Assembly (NCBI GenBank): GCA_963733265.1
Contig: CAVTCF010000002.1
Span: forward strand, 715,184-779,183
Reading direction: 5' to 3'
DNA length: 64,000 nucleotides
Source of the DNA: PALSA-1006 sp963733265
Lineage (GTDB): Bacteria; Pseudomonadota; Gammaproteobacteria; Burkholderiales; Gallionellaceae
Shown: positions 18,145 through 26,789 of the stretch, in pieces
Position numbering within the stretch: the first letter of the stretch is position 1
Layout: each line of letters opens with the position of its first letter
Notes under the pieces: generated by a model
What the model was told of the DNA's origin: nothing
The model's input: only the letters and a program-made list of their open reading frames with translations
Database searches by the model: none
Position numbers and translations under genes: made by a program

Positions 18145-18639
18145 TTAAGGCACAAATACAGCCTTGCAAGCGCCGTCAATGACTGCATCCGAAAGAAAAT
18201 AGCCAGCACGTTTCAAGTCCTGCAAGACTGTGCGAAGGTCATCATCCAGCAGGCCGCGTCGCTTAGCTTCCACCAAGAGACCGGCAGTACCCTTTACCGG
18301 CAAACCATAAATGTGATGTGCGATGCGCCGACCGCGTTTCTCGTCGATGATAGCAACGCAGGGCGTACAAATGCGCGCCAACGCAATCACTGCAGCCTCG
18401 CCCTGATCAAGCTCCGCAATCAGCAAGGGATCGGGTTCGGGGGATGGGCGCACATGTGCAGTCCACTGCGGTTCAGAAAGAGAAGATGCGCCGGGGCGAC
18501 CAAGACCAGCCACGGCCACCTCGTGATATACCGCTTCGGGAATCCAGAACTCATGAAATAGCCTGGGTAACAGATCAAGCTGTCCGGCGAGCGACAGCGC
18601 CACCAAAGGGCCCGAATTGATAACGGCACGCTCAATCAT
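18145..18639 (-). CDS. DUF3368 PIN-like toxin
   Basis: 164 residues. DUF3368 proteins are PIN-domain relatives, predicted ribonucleases paired with UPF0175 antitoxins. Visible features are VINSGPLVALSLAGQLDLLP (first acidic or polar position replaced by Asn-Ser, as common in this family), the acidic ELDQGEAAVIALA, IIDEKRGRRIA and the late KAVFVP end. The ATG overlaps the antitoxin stop by one base (TAATG), so expression is coupled. Confidence 0.85.
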   Translation of the reverse strand: MIERAVINSGPLVALSLAGQLDLLPRLFHEFWIPEAVYHEVAVAGLGRPGASSLSEPQWTAHVRPSPEPDPLLIAELDQGEAAVIALARICTPCVAIIDEKRGRRIAHHIYGLPVKGTAGLLVEAKRRGLLDDDLRTVLQDLKRAGYFLSDAVIDGACKAVFVP

Positions 18640-18887
18640 TACCGTGCAAACTCATTCGCTATTTCTTCCTCAGTCATATCCACCACGGCAACGCCAGACC
18701 GACTGGCCGCCAGAAGAAACTCCACTCGCCCCATGCCGCACAGCATGCCCGCCTTGCCAGAAGAGATGCGTCCTTGCTCAAAAAGCTTACCTGCCAGCAA
18801 AAATCTGGCTTCATCGGAAAAATTTACCGGTAGCTCTGCCGCCGAAGGAAGACCGTCCACAGGCAATTCAATCGTCAACGTATTCAT
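18639..18887 (-). CDS. UPF0175 family antitoxin
   Basis: 82 residues from ATG 18887, preceded by GGGAGAAAAG; the longer frame to 18926 is not needed. The core FSDEARFLLAGKLFEQGRIS followed by GKAGMLCGMGRVEFL is the UPF0175 helix-turn-helix. It lies directly upstream of, and overlaps, the DUF3368 gene, the usual order for this toxin-antitoxin pair. Confidence 0.85.
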   Translation of the reverse strand: MNTLTIELPVDGLPSAAELPVNFSDEARFLLAGKLFEQGRISSGKAGMLCGMGRVEFLLAASRSGVAVVDMTEEEIANEFAR

Positions 18888-19056
18888 TTCTTTTCTCCCT
18901 TTAGCTGCGTCGCACGAATATGCCATAGCGACAGTGCATTATAAACGAGGTGTGGTGACGAATAATGCCACAGGCTTGGTGGAAATAGAAATCCCCTCCT
19001 TTTCAAGGGGAGGGTAAGTCGCTAAGGCAACGTGCAATACTTCAGCTCAGCTAAAA

Positions 19057-19749
19057 TTACTTTATCGGAACCTCACTATAGTTTTTAAGTGATGCCGTTA
19101 GCCCATCACGCAATTCTTTCAGTCCCGTGTCATCAAGCAGATTCTCATTTTTGATCTCTCTGGTTTCCTCGTAGAATCTTGCGCCAGCTTCACCCAAGCC
19201 GTAAAGCGGAAGGGTTGTTGATACCCAGCTATTTTCCATATTCAATACACCCGTTGCGGCCAATGCAGCTTTAAACTCGGCCAGGTTTGGATATGTTTTC
19301 CCTTTTATTGCGGCCAAGCCAGTAATTATTGTCGGAGCTGCACCTTGATTTTTTAACTCATCCAGCAAAAAATCATTGACCTGAAACACACTTGGCTTTT
19401 TGATGTATTCCTTTGACTCAAACGTGCCGAGCTGAAAAGTGTCGAACATGATGTATGTCTTGAACTTAATTCGATAGAAATCTGCCTTGCCTATATTCTC
19501 TTTGGTGAGAAGCAAAAGTAATCGGTCAACATTTGTTGCTACTTCAGGCTCAGAGTATTTCTTGTTCACATTCTCCGGTGCGTCGGCAGAATCAGTGAAT
19601 TGGTATTCCATGACAGGACGAATGACTGAAACCTTATCAAGATTGATCTTTCCGTTCCCGTAGTCATACCAGGTTGATTTGCCACCACAGCCAGTTAGCA
19701 GAAGGACTGCCATTGCTGATAGCAATGCTCCAATACGAAATAATTTCAT
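19057..19749 (-). CDS. lipoprotein of unknown function
   Basis: 230 residues from ATG 19749, which has TTGGAGCGG just upstream; a longer frame exists but would spoil the signal peptide. The signal peptide MKLFRIGALLSAMAVLLLTGC ends in lipobox LTGC. The mature part is mixed alpha/beta with no recognised domain (DRLLLLLTKENIGKADFYRIK; YIMFDTFQLGTFES). Probably anchored in the outer or inner membrane facing the periplasm. Confidence 0.7.
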   Translation of the reverse strand: MKLFRIGALLSAMAVLLLTGCGGKSTWYDYGNGKINLDKVSVIRPVMEYQFTDSADAPENVNKKYSEPEVATNVDRLLLLLTKENIGKADFYRIKFKTYIMFDTFQLGTFESKEYIKKPSVFQVNDFLLDELKNQGAAPTIITGLAAIKGKTYPNLAEFKAALAATGVLNMENSWVSTTLPLYGLGEAGARFYEETREIKNENLLDDTGLKELRDGLTASLKNYSEVPIK

Positions 19750-19869
19750 AACCGCTCCAATAGGAAAAGTTGCCAATTGCAACGTTTGGGAGTGTAAAGA
19801 TACGGCACGTCAAAATAAGTCGCACGCAGACTTGAGGGTCAATTATTTGCTTGCGTGGCCTGATCACAT

Positions 19870-19887
19870 GTTTTACTATAGTAAAAC
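19870..19887. promoter_or_regulatory. 18-bp palindrome, probable MazE operator
   Basis: GTTTTACTATAGTAAAAC is a perfect palindrome 18 bp upstream of the mazE start. MazE/PemI antitoxins repress their own operon by binding palindromes at the promoter; the central TACTATAGT could also overlap a -10 box. Confidence 0.7.
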
Positions 19888-19905
19888 ACAAACAGGAGGT
19901 GTCCC

Positions 19906-20148
19906 ATGTTTACAGCCGCACTACGCCGCTCCGGCGGATCGTTGATCATTACTATTCCGCAAGCCTATGTCGAGCAAAACCACCTTGACGCAGGTAGCCG
20001 CATCGCTCTGGAAATTGCCGGTGATGAATTAAAATTGAAACCGGCAAAACAGCGACTTTCCCTTTCTGAGCTGCTCGCCGCCACACCCAAGGGCGCAGAG
20101 CGTGTTGAGGGATGGGATGAAATGCCTGCCGTGGGTAAAGAACTGTGA
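19906..20148 (+). CDS. mazE: MazE/PemI-type antitoxin (SpoVT-AbrB fold)
   Basis: 80 residues. The N-terminal swapped-hairpin DNA-binding domain is clear: LRRSGGSLIITIPQAYVE then LDAGSRIALEIAGDELKLKP. The C-terminal tail (LSLSELLAATPKGAERVEGW) is the flexible segment that wraps and inhibits MazF. AGGAGG lies 5 bp before the ATG. Its last codon and stop overlap the mazF start (GTGA). Confidence 0.88.
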   Translation: MFTAALRRSGGSLIITIPQAYVEQNHLDAGSRIALEIAGDELKLKPAKQRLSLSELLAATPKGAERVEGWDEMPAVGKEL

Positions 20149-20492
20149 TACCTGAACGTGGAGACATCCTGCATTTGCAGTTTGATCCCGCCAGCGGCAA
20201 GGAAATGCGGGGTGATCACTTCTGTCTGGTGGTCTCGCCCAAAACGTTCAACAAACGATTCCAGCTTGCGATGGTATGCCCCATCTCGGGCGGATCAGCA
20301 ACCGTGGCGCGTGATACCGGTTTCCTGATCTCCCTGATGGGGTTCGGCCTGAAAATAGATGGCAACGTCCACGCGCATCAGTTGAAGACGCTGGACTGGA
20401 CTACGCGCAAAGCCCAACGGATAGAAAAAGCGCCGGACGAAATTGTGCAGCAAATTCTGGGGTGCCTGATTGCCGTGTTTGAAGAAAATTAA
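20145..20492 (+). CDS. mazF: MazF/PemK-type endoribonuclease toxin
   Basis: 115 residues. The GTG start overlaps the mazE stop. MazF cleaves single-stranded mRNA at short motifs. Conserved features: the start IPERGDILHLQFDPASGKEMRG (RGDI, with G-x-E-x-x-x-x-RP-like region modified to KEMRGDH), HFCLVVSP, VCPISG and the C-terminal HQLKTLDW. Intact length suggests an active module. Confidence 0.9.
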   Translation: MIPERGDILHLQFDPASGKEMRGDHFCLVVSPKTFNKRFQLAMVCPISGGSATVARDTGFLISLMGFGLKIDGNVHAHQLKTLDWTTRKAQRIEKAPDEIVQQILGCLIAVFEEN

Positions 20493-20568
20493 ACTGAGTA
20501 GATCATATCGATACAATCCTACAGTGACGCAGAGCGTGGGAACTATCAAATCCGTAAGTTCGGGCTCC

Positions 20569-22356
20569 TTAGATGTTGCTGTTCAATCCGTCCCAAAGCG
20601 CAACCACTCGTGCGTAACTTTGTACATCCTTCGGCAAATCATCGTCCTGTACGTCTATTACCAAGCACTGTTTTGTTCCACCATTCTTCGGCCCACGTAG
20701 TCCACGCCCTACCATCTGTTCGTAGGGTAAAGCACTCCATGTCGGGCGTGTAATGATAACGGTATCCGCTTTTGGGGCATCGAAGCCTGTCGTGAGGACA
20801 CTCACATTGCACAAAAATCTCAGGTCGCCATTACGAAATCTCTCGATGATAGCTGCTCGCTGCCCACGCGGAGTGTTTCCCGTCACGACAGAGGCGCATG
20901 AGCCAAGTGCCTGGTTAATGAGTAGCGTGAGTAGCTCGGCATGTTCAATTGAACATGCAAATATCAGCACCTTCGAGGATTTTTTTAAGCGACATAGTTT
21001 CTGGATAATAGCGGTGTTGCGATTAACATCGCGCCCAAGCACTTCGAGATATTCAGGAGGTAATTCATGAAATTGCTCGAACTTTCGCCGCTGGGCATCG
21101 GTCATCGCCGGCGTACCTTTGATCTTGAGTTTTTCGTGTTTGACCTCAGATAAAATATGGCGATTTTGAAGCTCTCGGATAGGTGTTTTTCCTAATGCTT
21201 CTGGTCTTAATAGGGAAGTTTTAAAGTAGGAGCGTAAAGACTCGCCTTGTGAATCATCAGAGCGCCAAGGAGTTGCAGTCAGGCCGATGACTGGTGCTGC
21301 GTTATTGGGATGTTGCCATCGACTTTTAAGCTTGGCCTCAAGTGCCCAAAGTACATCTCGGTGTTGTTCCGAGATGAGCCGATGGGCTTCATCAACAATA
21401 ATCGCAGCGCGACGCCCCTTGGGAAAAATATCACGGATAATTTCAGGATGTAGCTTAACCCAAGAATGGAGTTGCTGAATACCTGCAATGATTACCGTTT
21501 TTTCGCCGTTGAGTTCTAAATTATCTGGCTTACGAGCTCCCCAGGCACATAGAAGTCGTAAGGAACCAACGCGCTTTACAGGTTGACCAACTGCCCGTTT
21601 GGGAGGAACTTGCCACACTTGACGAAAACATTCCCAAGCTTGAAGTTGGAGCTCTTCGCTTTGCGCAATCCAAAGAATAACATTGCGCTTATCGTCGCCA
21701 CTGTTTGCAAGGTGATCGCAAACTGCTTCGACGGCAACCCTTGTCTTTCCAGCACCCGTCGGCAGGGAAAGCATAGCAGTGCCAGTTCGGCTCTGAATTA
21801 ACTTGCGGAGTTGCAGGTACACATCCCCCTGATAATCGTGCAACTCCTGCAACGGCTCAGCAGGCCATATCTCTTCATCTTCCGGCAGGTTGCGTCCATC
21901 GCTTTCACAAAGACAATCCGGTAGTGCAACTACTTCACAGAATTTCCGTGCCCAACGTCCTCCGTTGCGCCAGTAGCTCGCCATAATCTTTGAACCTTTT
22001 GCTCCTTGAGTCATACTCCCGTGCAACTTACCCGCATCTTTGCCAGATAAATCTGGATACGCTATTTTTAGCTTCTCCCAGTCCCTAGCTGACAAACGCT
22101 CCAACAGGACGCGACGAAGCCACGATCCGACTTCGGGATGACTTAGAAGGTTGCTACCGTAGATGTCGATCAATTCAGCAACGGGTAGTGCCGGAGCACC
22201 GATGGGTGCAAGCCCTGCGGATTTAAGCGTAGCGCGTACCAACACCAACCGTTGATTGAAGGCAGCACCTTCTTCCGAATCTCTAAATACCTTCCACGCT
22301 TGGCCAGTGATGCGACCCAATACATTTTCAATAATAAACTTATCTTCAGAGTTCAA
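20569..22356 (-). CDS. SF2 DEAD/DEAH helicase, defence-type
   Basis: 595 residues. Residues 1-175 form an unassigned N-terminal domain. The SF2 core follows: Walker A LPTGAGKT (198-205), DEAH at 322-325, GLTATPW (358-364) and the motif VI segment QMVGRGLRG near the C-terminus. Such enzymes translocate on duplex nucleic acid using ATP. It starts 11 bp after the HNH nuclease gene on the same strand, so the pair are co-expressed and probably form a restriction-like system. The sequence does not closely suggest the type I HsdR or type III Res layout. Confidence 0.85.
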   Translation of the reverse strand: MNSEDKFIIENVLGRITGQAWKVFRDSEEGAAFNQRLVLVRATLKSAGLAPIGAPALPVAELIDIYGSNLLSHPEVGSWLRRVLLERLSARDWEKLKIAYPDLSGKDAGKLHGSMTQGAKGSKIMASYWRNGGRWARKFCEVVALPDCLCESDGRNLPEDEEIWPAEPLQELHDYQGDVYLQLRKLIQSRTGTAMLSLPTGAGKTRVAVEAVCDHLANSGDDKRNVILWIAQSEELQLQAWECFRQVWQVPPKRAVGQPVKRVGSLRLLCAWGARKPDNLELNGEKTVIIAGIQQLHSWVKLHPEIIRDIFPKGRRAAIIVDEAHRLISEQHRDVLWALEAKLKSRWQHPNNAAPVIGLTATPWRSDDSQGESLRSYFKTSLLRPEALGKTPIRELQNRHILSEVKHEKLKIKGTPAMTDAQRRKFEQFHELPPEYLEVLGRDVNRNTAIIQKLCRLKKSSKVLIFACSIEHAELLTLLINQALGSCASVVTGNTPRGQRAAIIERFRNGDLRFLCNVSVLTTGFDAPKADTVIITRPTWSALPYEQMVGRGLRGPKNGGTKQCLVIDVQDDDLPKDVQSYARVVALWDGLNSNI

Positions 22357-22367
22357 TTACTTATCCT

Positions 22368-23306
22368 CTATTCATTCCAAACGCGAGCCAGGTCATCATG
22401 CCTTTTTCTGTGACAGTTTGGGCATAAGGCTATAACGTTTTTAATTGTATCGCTGCCTCCGTCCTTCAATGTTTTTACATGATGCACTTCCAAGAAAGGT
22501 CTATTTGTTGTTCTGGATATAAATGGACCCTCTTTTTTGCAGTCGTGACAAATCCCTTTGGCCATTAATAATGCGTAAGCCGCAACTTTTGGATTTCTAA
22601 CGTATTGATAGGTGGTTACTTCCTTTTGTTCTGGGCTTTCGTTACCTTGGGTTCTAAGAAGCTTTCCTGCCTTTACGATTTGAGTTACTTCGTCGTCGAA
22701 GATAGAGTCAACTTCATACTCTGTGATTAAACTGATCTTTCCATCAATCCATTTCAATAGAGACTTAACTTCCTTGTCGTTTTTATTGATGCAGCCCTCT
22801 TTAATTGCAGCGTTGAGCACCTTGATAACTTTCTGCTTACTTTTTATTTCATATGTAGGCCCTTGCCCCCAGCCTCTACCATTTTCCATTAATCGTGTGC
22901 GGGCATTGGAAAGCGGCTTGTCGAAGAGCACCGAAAGGGAGGCTGGACAAGAATAATAGTAAGTCAATCCTAGTTTCTTTGTGCTATGACTGCCTCCACT
23001 GCGTATATTTTCTCCTACATATTTACAGCCAGCTTGAATACCAAAAATCATATTTCCATTTGATTTTGCTTCCTTAGCGGTCACTGTTATTAGTAAGAAT
23101 GGCTCAGGAGTTCTTATCGATAACAAGTGTTTAGGTGGAAGATATCCCCTAACAACCCCCTGCTCTGACAAAAAGTTTACAGCCTCGTGAAATCCATCCA
23201 TGACAGCCTCCGCATGAATTTCTTTATACACTTTAGCTGTTGGATATTCAGAGTATGGTAAACCCATTCTTGGGTCGGGATTCAGGCGCACTGCGAATAT
23301 ATTCAT
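22368..23306 (-). CDS. HNH endonuclease with unassigned N-terminal domain
   Basis: 312 residues from ATG 23306, which has AAGGAAATC upstream. The C-terminal 60 residues are a complete HNH module: CHDC, then FLEVHHVKTLKDGGSD with the HH pair, NVIALCPNCHRKRH. The first about 200 residues are an unfamiliar domain (FLLITVTAKEAKSNGN, then GLTYYYSCPASLSVLFD) that could recognise DNA or modified bases, as in McrA-like enzymes; this part is inference. It is the first gene of a pair with the SF2 helicase. Confidence 0.85.
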   Translation of the reverse strand: MNIFAVRLNPDPRMGLPYSEYPTAKVYKEIHAEAVMDGFHEAVNFLSEQGVVRGYLPPKHLLSIRTPEPFLLITVTAKEAKSNGNMIFGIQAGCKYVGENIRSGGSHSTKKLGLTYYYSCPASLSVLFDKPLSNARTRLMENGRGWGQGPTYEIKSKQKVIKVLNAAIKEGCINKNDKEVKSLLKWIDGKISLITEYEVDSIFDDEVTQIVKAGKLLRTQGNESPEQKEVTTYQYVRNPKVAAYALLMAKGICHDCKKEGPFISRTTNRPFLEVHHVKTLKDGGSDTIKNVIALCPNCHRKRHDDLARVWNE

Positions 23307-23510
23307 GGCGATTTCCTTCAAAAGTATCAGTTAAGTTGATGATACCACCCGATTTACGCTTACCAAAACGGCGAGTTTCATACTATCTGCTTTCCTTTAG
23401 CTGAGCAATGAGTTTGTCATTAAGTAACTACACTGATTGGCACGAACAACCATCCGACAAGATGGCACGCCCAAAAATCTGTCTTTCAATAGATTGTTGC
23501 TGAACTCGTT

Positions 23511-24371
23511 TCATCGTTTTTCTTCTTCTCCGCCCATCATCGCCGCTGCAATCCCGCGCAACCCTTCCAGTGCGCCAACCGCCAACGATACCCCCTGCTT
23601 GTTGTATGCCTTAGTAATCTTCGCATCGGTAGGATTGAGCCGAATCAGAAATCCCTTGTTGGAAAATTCAGCAAATCGCCGGATGGACGGAATCGCGGTG
23701 CCTGCTCCAATTTCAATGGTAACGTAATTCTTTGCGCGACTTGCCCAATCGTCAAACCTGAATTGTTGTCTTTCGACACTATCCATGATGAACCGCCAGT
23801 CATTGAACATCATGATATGGGGGCGGGCGAGCTCATTGCAGCGTGGGCAACGCGGCATGGGCGAAACGATGCTGCATTGCTCCAAATCAACTTCGGGTCG
23901 AAAATCATCTGCTGGCCATATCAGATCACAATTGCTTAAGCATTGCAGGTAATGAATGCTGCCGTGGATTTCGCACACGTCATTTTCTGGAAATCCGGCT
24001 TTTTGAAATTGCCCGTCCACATTACTGGTGACAACAAACGCACCATGTGACATTCCGGCTGCCATTTCACGCAGCAAGCGAAATCCATCATGCGGCACGG
24101 TATCGCGATACAGGTTGAGCCGATGCCCATAAAATCCCCATGCCCGAGACGGCATCCGCATAAATGCTTCCGGTGAGGCAATGCTGCGGAAATCAATTTT
24201 GGCTTTGCCCAATGCCGGATACGCTTTCCAGAATCCTTCGCTGCCTCTAAAATCCGGCAGGCCGGAATCCACGCCCATGCCAGCACCGGCAGCAATCAGC
24301 AGGCCATCAGCGTCACGTATGGCCTGGGCGGCACGTTGATATTTCTCTGAAATGGGTTCGTCTGTGTCCAT
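23511..24371 (-). CDS. Sir2-family NAD-dependent protein
   Basis: 286 residues. NAD-binding Sir2 motifs are intact: GAGMGVDSGLPDFRG (29-43), TSNVDGQF (115-122) and the catalytic EIHGS with His136. Cysteines at 144, 148, 174 and 177 can hold the zinc. This matches sirtuin deacetylases rather than the extended Sir2 NADases of defence systems, but either NAD-dependent activity is possible. It is the last gene of the compact operon that begins at 30881 with the PcfJ-like gene and includes rtcB. Confidence 0.85.
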   Translation of the reverse strand: MDTDEPISEKYQRAAQAIRDADGLLIAAGAGMGVDSGLPDFRGSEGFWKAYPALGKAKIDFRSIASPEAFMRMPSRAWGFYGHRLNLYRDTVPHDGFRLLREMAAGMSHGAFVVTSNVDGQFQKAGFPENDVCEIHGSIHYLQCLSNCDLIWPADDFRPEVDLEQCSIVSPMPRCPRCNELARPHIMMFNDWRFIMDSVERQQFRFDDWASRAKNYVTIEIGAGTAIPSIRRFAEFSNKGFLIRLNPTDAKITKAYNKQGVSLAVGALEGLRGIAAAMMGGEEEKR

Positions 24372-24420
24372 GACTTTTATCGTATCTTCGTTGTTGCTGG
24401 TTGCAAGGTCATTCGTCCAA

Positions 24421-25119
24421 TCATTTGTAACCGACCAATGCGCTGATCAGCATCTCGCTCTGATCAATACCCGCTTGACCAACTATTCCTAGCGAATCAC
24501 TGGTGGGGCTGCTGCAAATCATTGCATCCCCTGTTTCAGAAAGATATTCCAATCTCATTGTCCGAGAGTCACAAAAGATCATCACAAATTCACATATCAC
24601 GTCTTTACCGTCTATGGTCTTATAAATATCCGGCAGAATATCTGAGGGTGTTTTTCCAATCCCATATTTCAATTCATAAGTTGAACTCCTTGCCATCAAT
24701 TCTTTGAGATCATTAAAATCAATACCAACCAAAGCGCTAGGTGCGTTGTATCCAAAAAGATGATTCAGCAACACCACTTCAATACAACACTTATCACCCG
24801 GGTCATTCCGCTCGACATTAGTACAGCGTATTACTACCGGCCTCTCAAAACATTTCACGCCGCGTTCAAAGACATCTAGGCTGATTGTTCGTGACGTTTT
24901 GTCTGTCGAAGCCACATCGCTAAACTCAAATACAACAGGCCCGCAAGAGACAAGCTGTTCACGGTTATTGGCGTAATTCACACAACCACCCACGGTTGGT
25001 AATTCCATTGAGAGCCAATCTGTTGGAACAATACAAGTAAATATTGGCAATTCCTCAACAGGAATTGGTGGTATTGGGAATACCTGTGCCCATAAACCTT
25101 GGTACTCAAATTTAAACAT
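24421..25119 (-). CDS. hypothetical protein in the rtcB operon
   Basis: 232 residues, not recognised. Beta-rich, soluble, with several Cys (VGGCVNYANN; GDKCCIEVVLLNHLFGY). No signal peptide. It lies 31 bp after the previous gene and 49 bp before sir2 on the same strand, so it is most likely co-transcribed with rtcB. Confidence 0.6.
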   Translation of the reverse strand: MFKFEYQGLWAQVFPIPPIPVEELPIFTCIVPTDWLSMELPTVGGCVNYANNREQLVSCGPVVFEFSDVASTDKTSRTISLDVFERGVKCFERPVVIRCTNVERNDPGDKCCIEVVLLNHLFGYNAPSALVGIDFNDLKELMARSSTYELKYGIGKTPSDILPDIYKTIDGKDVICEFVMIFCDSRTMRLEYLSETGDAMICSSPTSDSLGIVGQAGIDQSEMLISALVGYK

Positions 25120-25150
25120 TTTTCATCTCCGTTTCTATTATTCGTAGCGT

Positions 25151-25540
25151 TCAGTAATGTTCTGGACATATTGTGGCGATATGACCATCAGTAACGAGAC
25201 GGGGCTGCCCGCATAGCTCACAGATTTGCAAAGAATGGTTTAATGCCGCCAGCCGAAGCTCGCTGATGCGCTCATTCATCTCGGCGATCCCATCAACCGA
25301 AAATACAATAAAGCGAAGTGACCCCATCTTTTCTTTTACCTGCCTGCACAATGGCCAGTTGGGCGAATCAGGGCTCATTCCATTTTCTCGCGCTACGCCC
25401 TCAATGTCTTGGGCAAGCTTATAAATCAGATCAAACCAGCCATCGCCACACTCGAAACCTCGCCGCATAGAGGATTCGTGACGATTACGAAATAGCTTGG
25501 GAAAATCATCAAATAGTTTTTTTGATAAAGCTGCGTTCAT
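25151..25540 (-). CDS. hypothetical protein with C-terminal Cys pairs
   Basis: 129 residues, not recognised by name. Helical N-terminal region (FDDFPKLFRNRHESSMRRGFE; GDGWFDLIYKLAQDIEGVA), then a C-terminal metal-binding-like end: ICELCGQPRL and ATICPEHY, with Cys, Cys, Cys, His as possible zinc ligands. Its ATG is 9 bp downstream of the rtcB stop, so it belongs to the rtcB operon. Confidence 0.6.
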   Translation of the reverse strand: MNAALSKKLFDDFPKLFRNRHESSMRRGFECGDGWFDLIYKLAQDIEGVARENGMSPDSPNWPLCRQVKEKMGSLRFIVFSVDGIAEMNERISELRLAALNHSLQICELCGQPRLVTDGHIATICPEHY

Positions 25541-25549
25541 GAGCGGCTC

Positions 25550-26746
25550 CTAGCCTTTTACACACACCACCTGCTTTAAGGTATGCAGCACCTCAACCAG
25601 ATCCGCCTGATTCGCCATCACCGTATCAATGTCCTTGTAAGCTCCGGGTATCTCATCAATTACCGCTTTGTCTTTGCGGCAAATGACACCTTCCGTTTGA
25701 TTCTTGAGGTCGTCCTGCGTAAATAGTTCTTTGGCTGCGGTACGGCTCATGCGTCTTCCTGCGCCATGCGCACAGGAAGTAAAACTTTCGGGGTTGCCCC
25801 TGCCTCGCACAATGTAACTTCGTGCCCCCATGCTGCCGGGAATGATGCCGAGATCGCCTTCGCGCGCTCTAATTGCTCCCTTGCGTGTGACATAAACATC
25901 CTCGCCGTAATGATGCTCTATGGCGACATAGTTGTGATGGCAGTTGACCACTTCGTTCAAAACTATAAATTCAGGCAGAAGCCGACGCATACCGGACAGA
26001 ATCAGATCAAGCATGGATTGGCGATTCTGGTAAGCGTATTCCTGCGCCCAATGAACACCTTCGACATAGTCATCGAAATATTCTGTTCCTTCCGTAAAGT
26101 AGGCCAGATCATGATCCGGCAGGTTGACCATCAGGCGTTCCATATCCTTCCGCGCCAGTTCGATGAAGTAATCTGCCAGCCCGTTGCCGATGCCGCGACT
26201 GCCGGAGTGCAGCATCACCCAGACCTGATTATTCTCATCGAGACAGATTTCGATAAAGTGATTACCGCCACCCAGCGTTCCCATCTGGTTTATCCAGTTA
26301 TTGAATCTGCCAAACGACTTGAGCAGTCCAGGGTGCTTTTGCGTCATTACATTAAGGCGTGCCTCGAATGGCTTGGTTGCATCCCCCAAGGCACGTTCGT
26401 CTTTGTGCCAATTGCGCCCGACCGGGATATCACGGCTAATTTGGTGGAATACCTTTTGGAGAGATTTTTCGTCGATTTCATTGGCGGTTAATGACAGCTG
26501 GCAGGCCAACATACCGCATCCGATATCCACTCCTACGGCAGCGGGAATAATGGCTTTGTGTGTGGCAATGACGGAACCAATGGTCGCGCCTTTGCCTAAA
26601 TGAACATCCGGCATGGCTGCGACGTGATGGTGGATAAATGGCAGCGAGGCGATATTGGATAGTTGCTGCTTGGATCGTTCGTCAACATCGTCAGTCCAGA
26701 TTTTGACTGGGACTCGTTGGTCGGTCAGGGTTTGTTTGATGGGCAT
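25550..26746 (-). CDS. rtcB: RNA-splicing ligase RtcB
   Basis: 398 residues. RtcB joins RNA 2',3'-cyclic-phosphate or 3'-phosphate ends to 5'-OH ends using GTP and Mn2+. All hallmarks are present: GVDIGCGM with Asp74 and Cys77 as metal ligands, GGGNHFIE (159-166), HSGSRGIG (180-187), NCHHN (268-272) and HGAGRRMSR with His327 as the guanylylated residue. Unlike typical E. coli-type loci, no rtcA or rtcR lies beside it; here it follows a double AAA+ ATPase. An RNA repair role is known for the family; protection against RNA-cleaving toxins is inference from the neighbourhood. Confidence 0.95.
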   Translation of the reverse strand: MPIKQTLTDQRVPVKIWTDDVDERSKQQLSNIASLPFIHHHVAAMPDVHLGKGATIGSVIATHKAIIPAAVGVDIGCGMLACQLSLTANEIDEKSLQKVFHQISRDIPVGRNWHKDERALGDATKPFEARLNVMTQKHPGLLKSFGRFNNWINQMGTLGGGNHFIEICLDENNQVWVMLHSGSRGIGNGLADYFIELARKDMERLMVNLPDHDLAYFTEGTEYFDDYVEGVHWAQEYAYQNRQSMLDLILSGMRRLLPEFIVLNEVVNCHHNYVAIEHHYGEDVYVTRKGAIRAREGDLGIIPGSMGARSYIVRGRGNPESFTSCAHGAGRRMSRTAAKELFTQDDLKNQTEGVICRKDKAVIDEIPGAYKDIDTVMANQADLVEVLHTLKQVVCVKG

Positions 26747-26789
26747 AATTCTCTCCTCAATTATCTTTGTTTATTCCAATTAAAATCTC

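Noticed and set aside
18990..19015. CCCCTCC/GGGGAGG inverted sequence as terminator
   Set aside because: The arms can pair only in competing short registers and no T-run follows.
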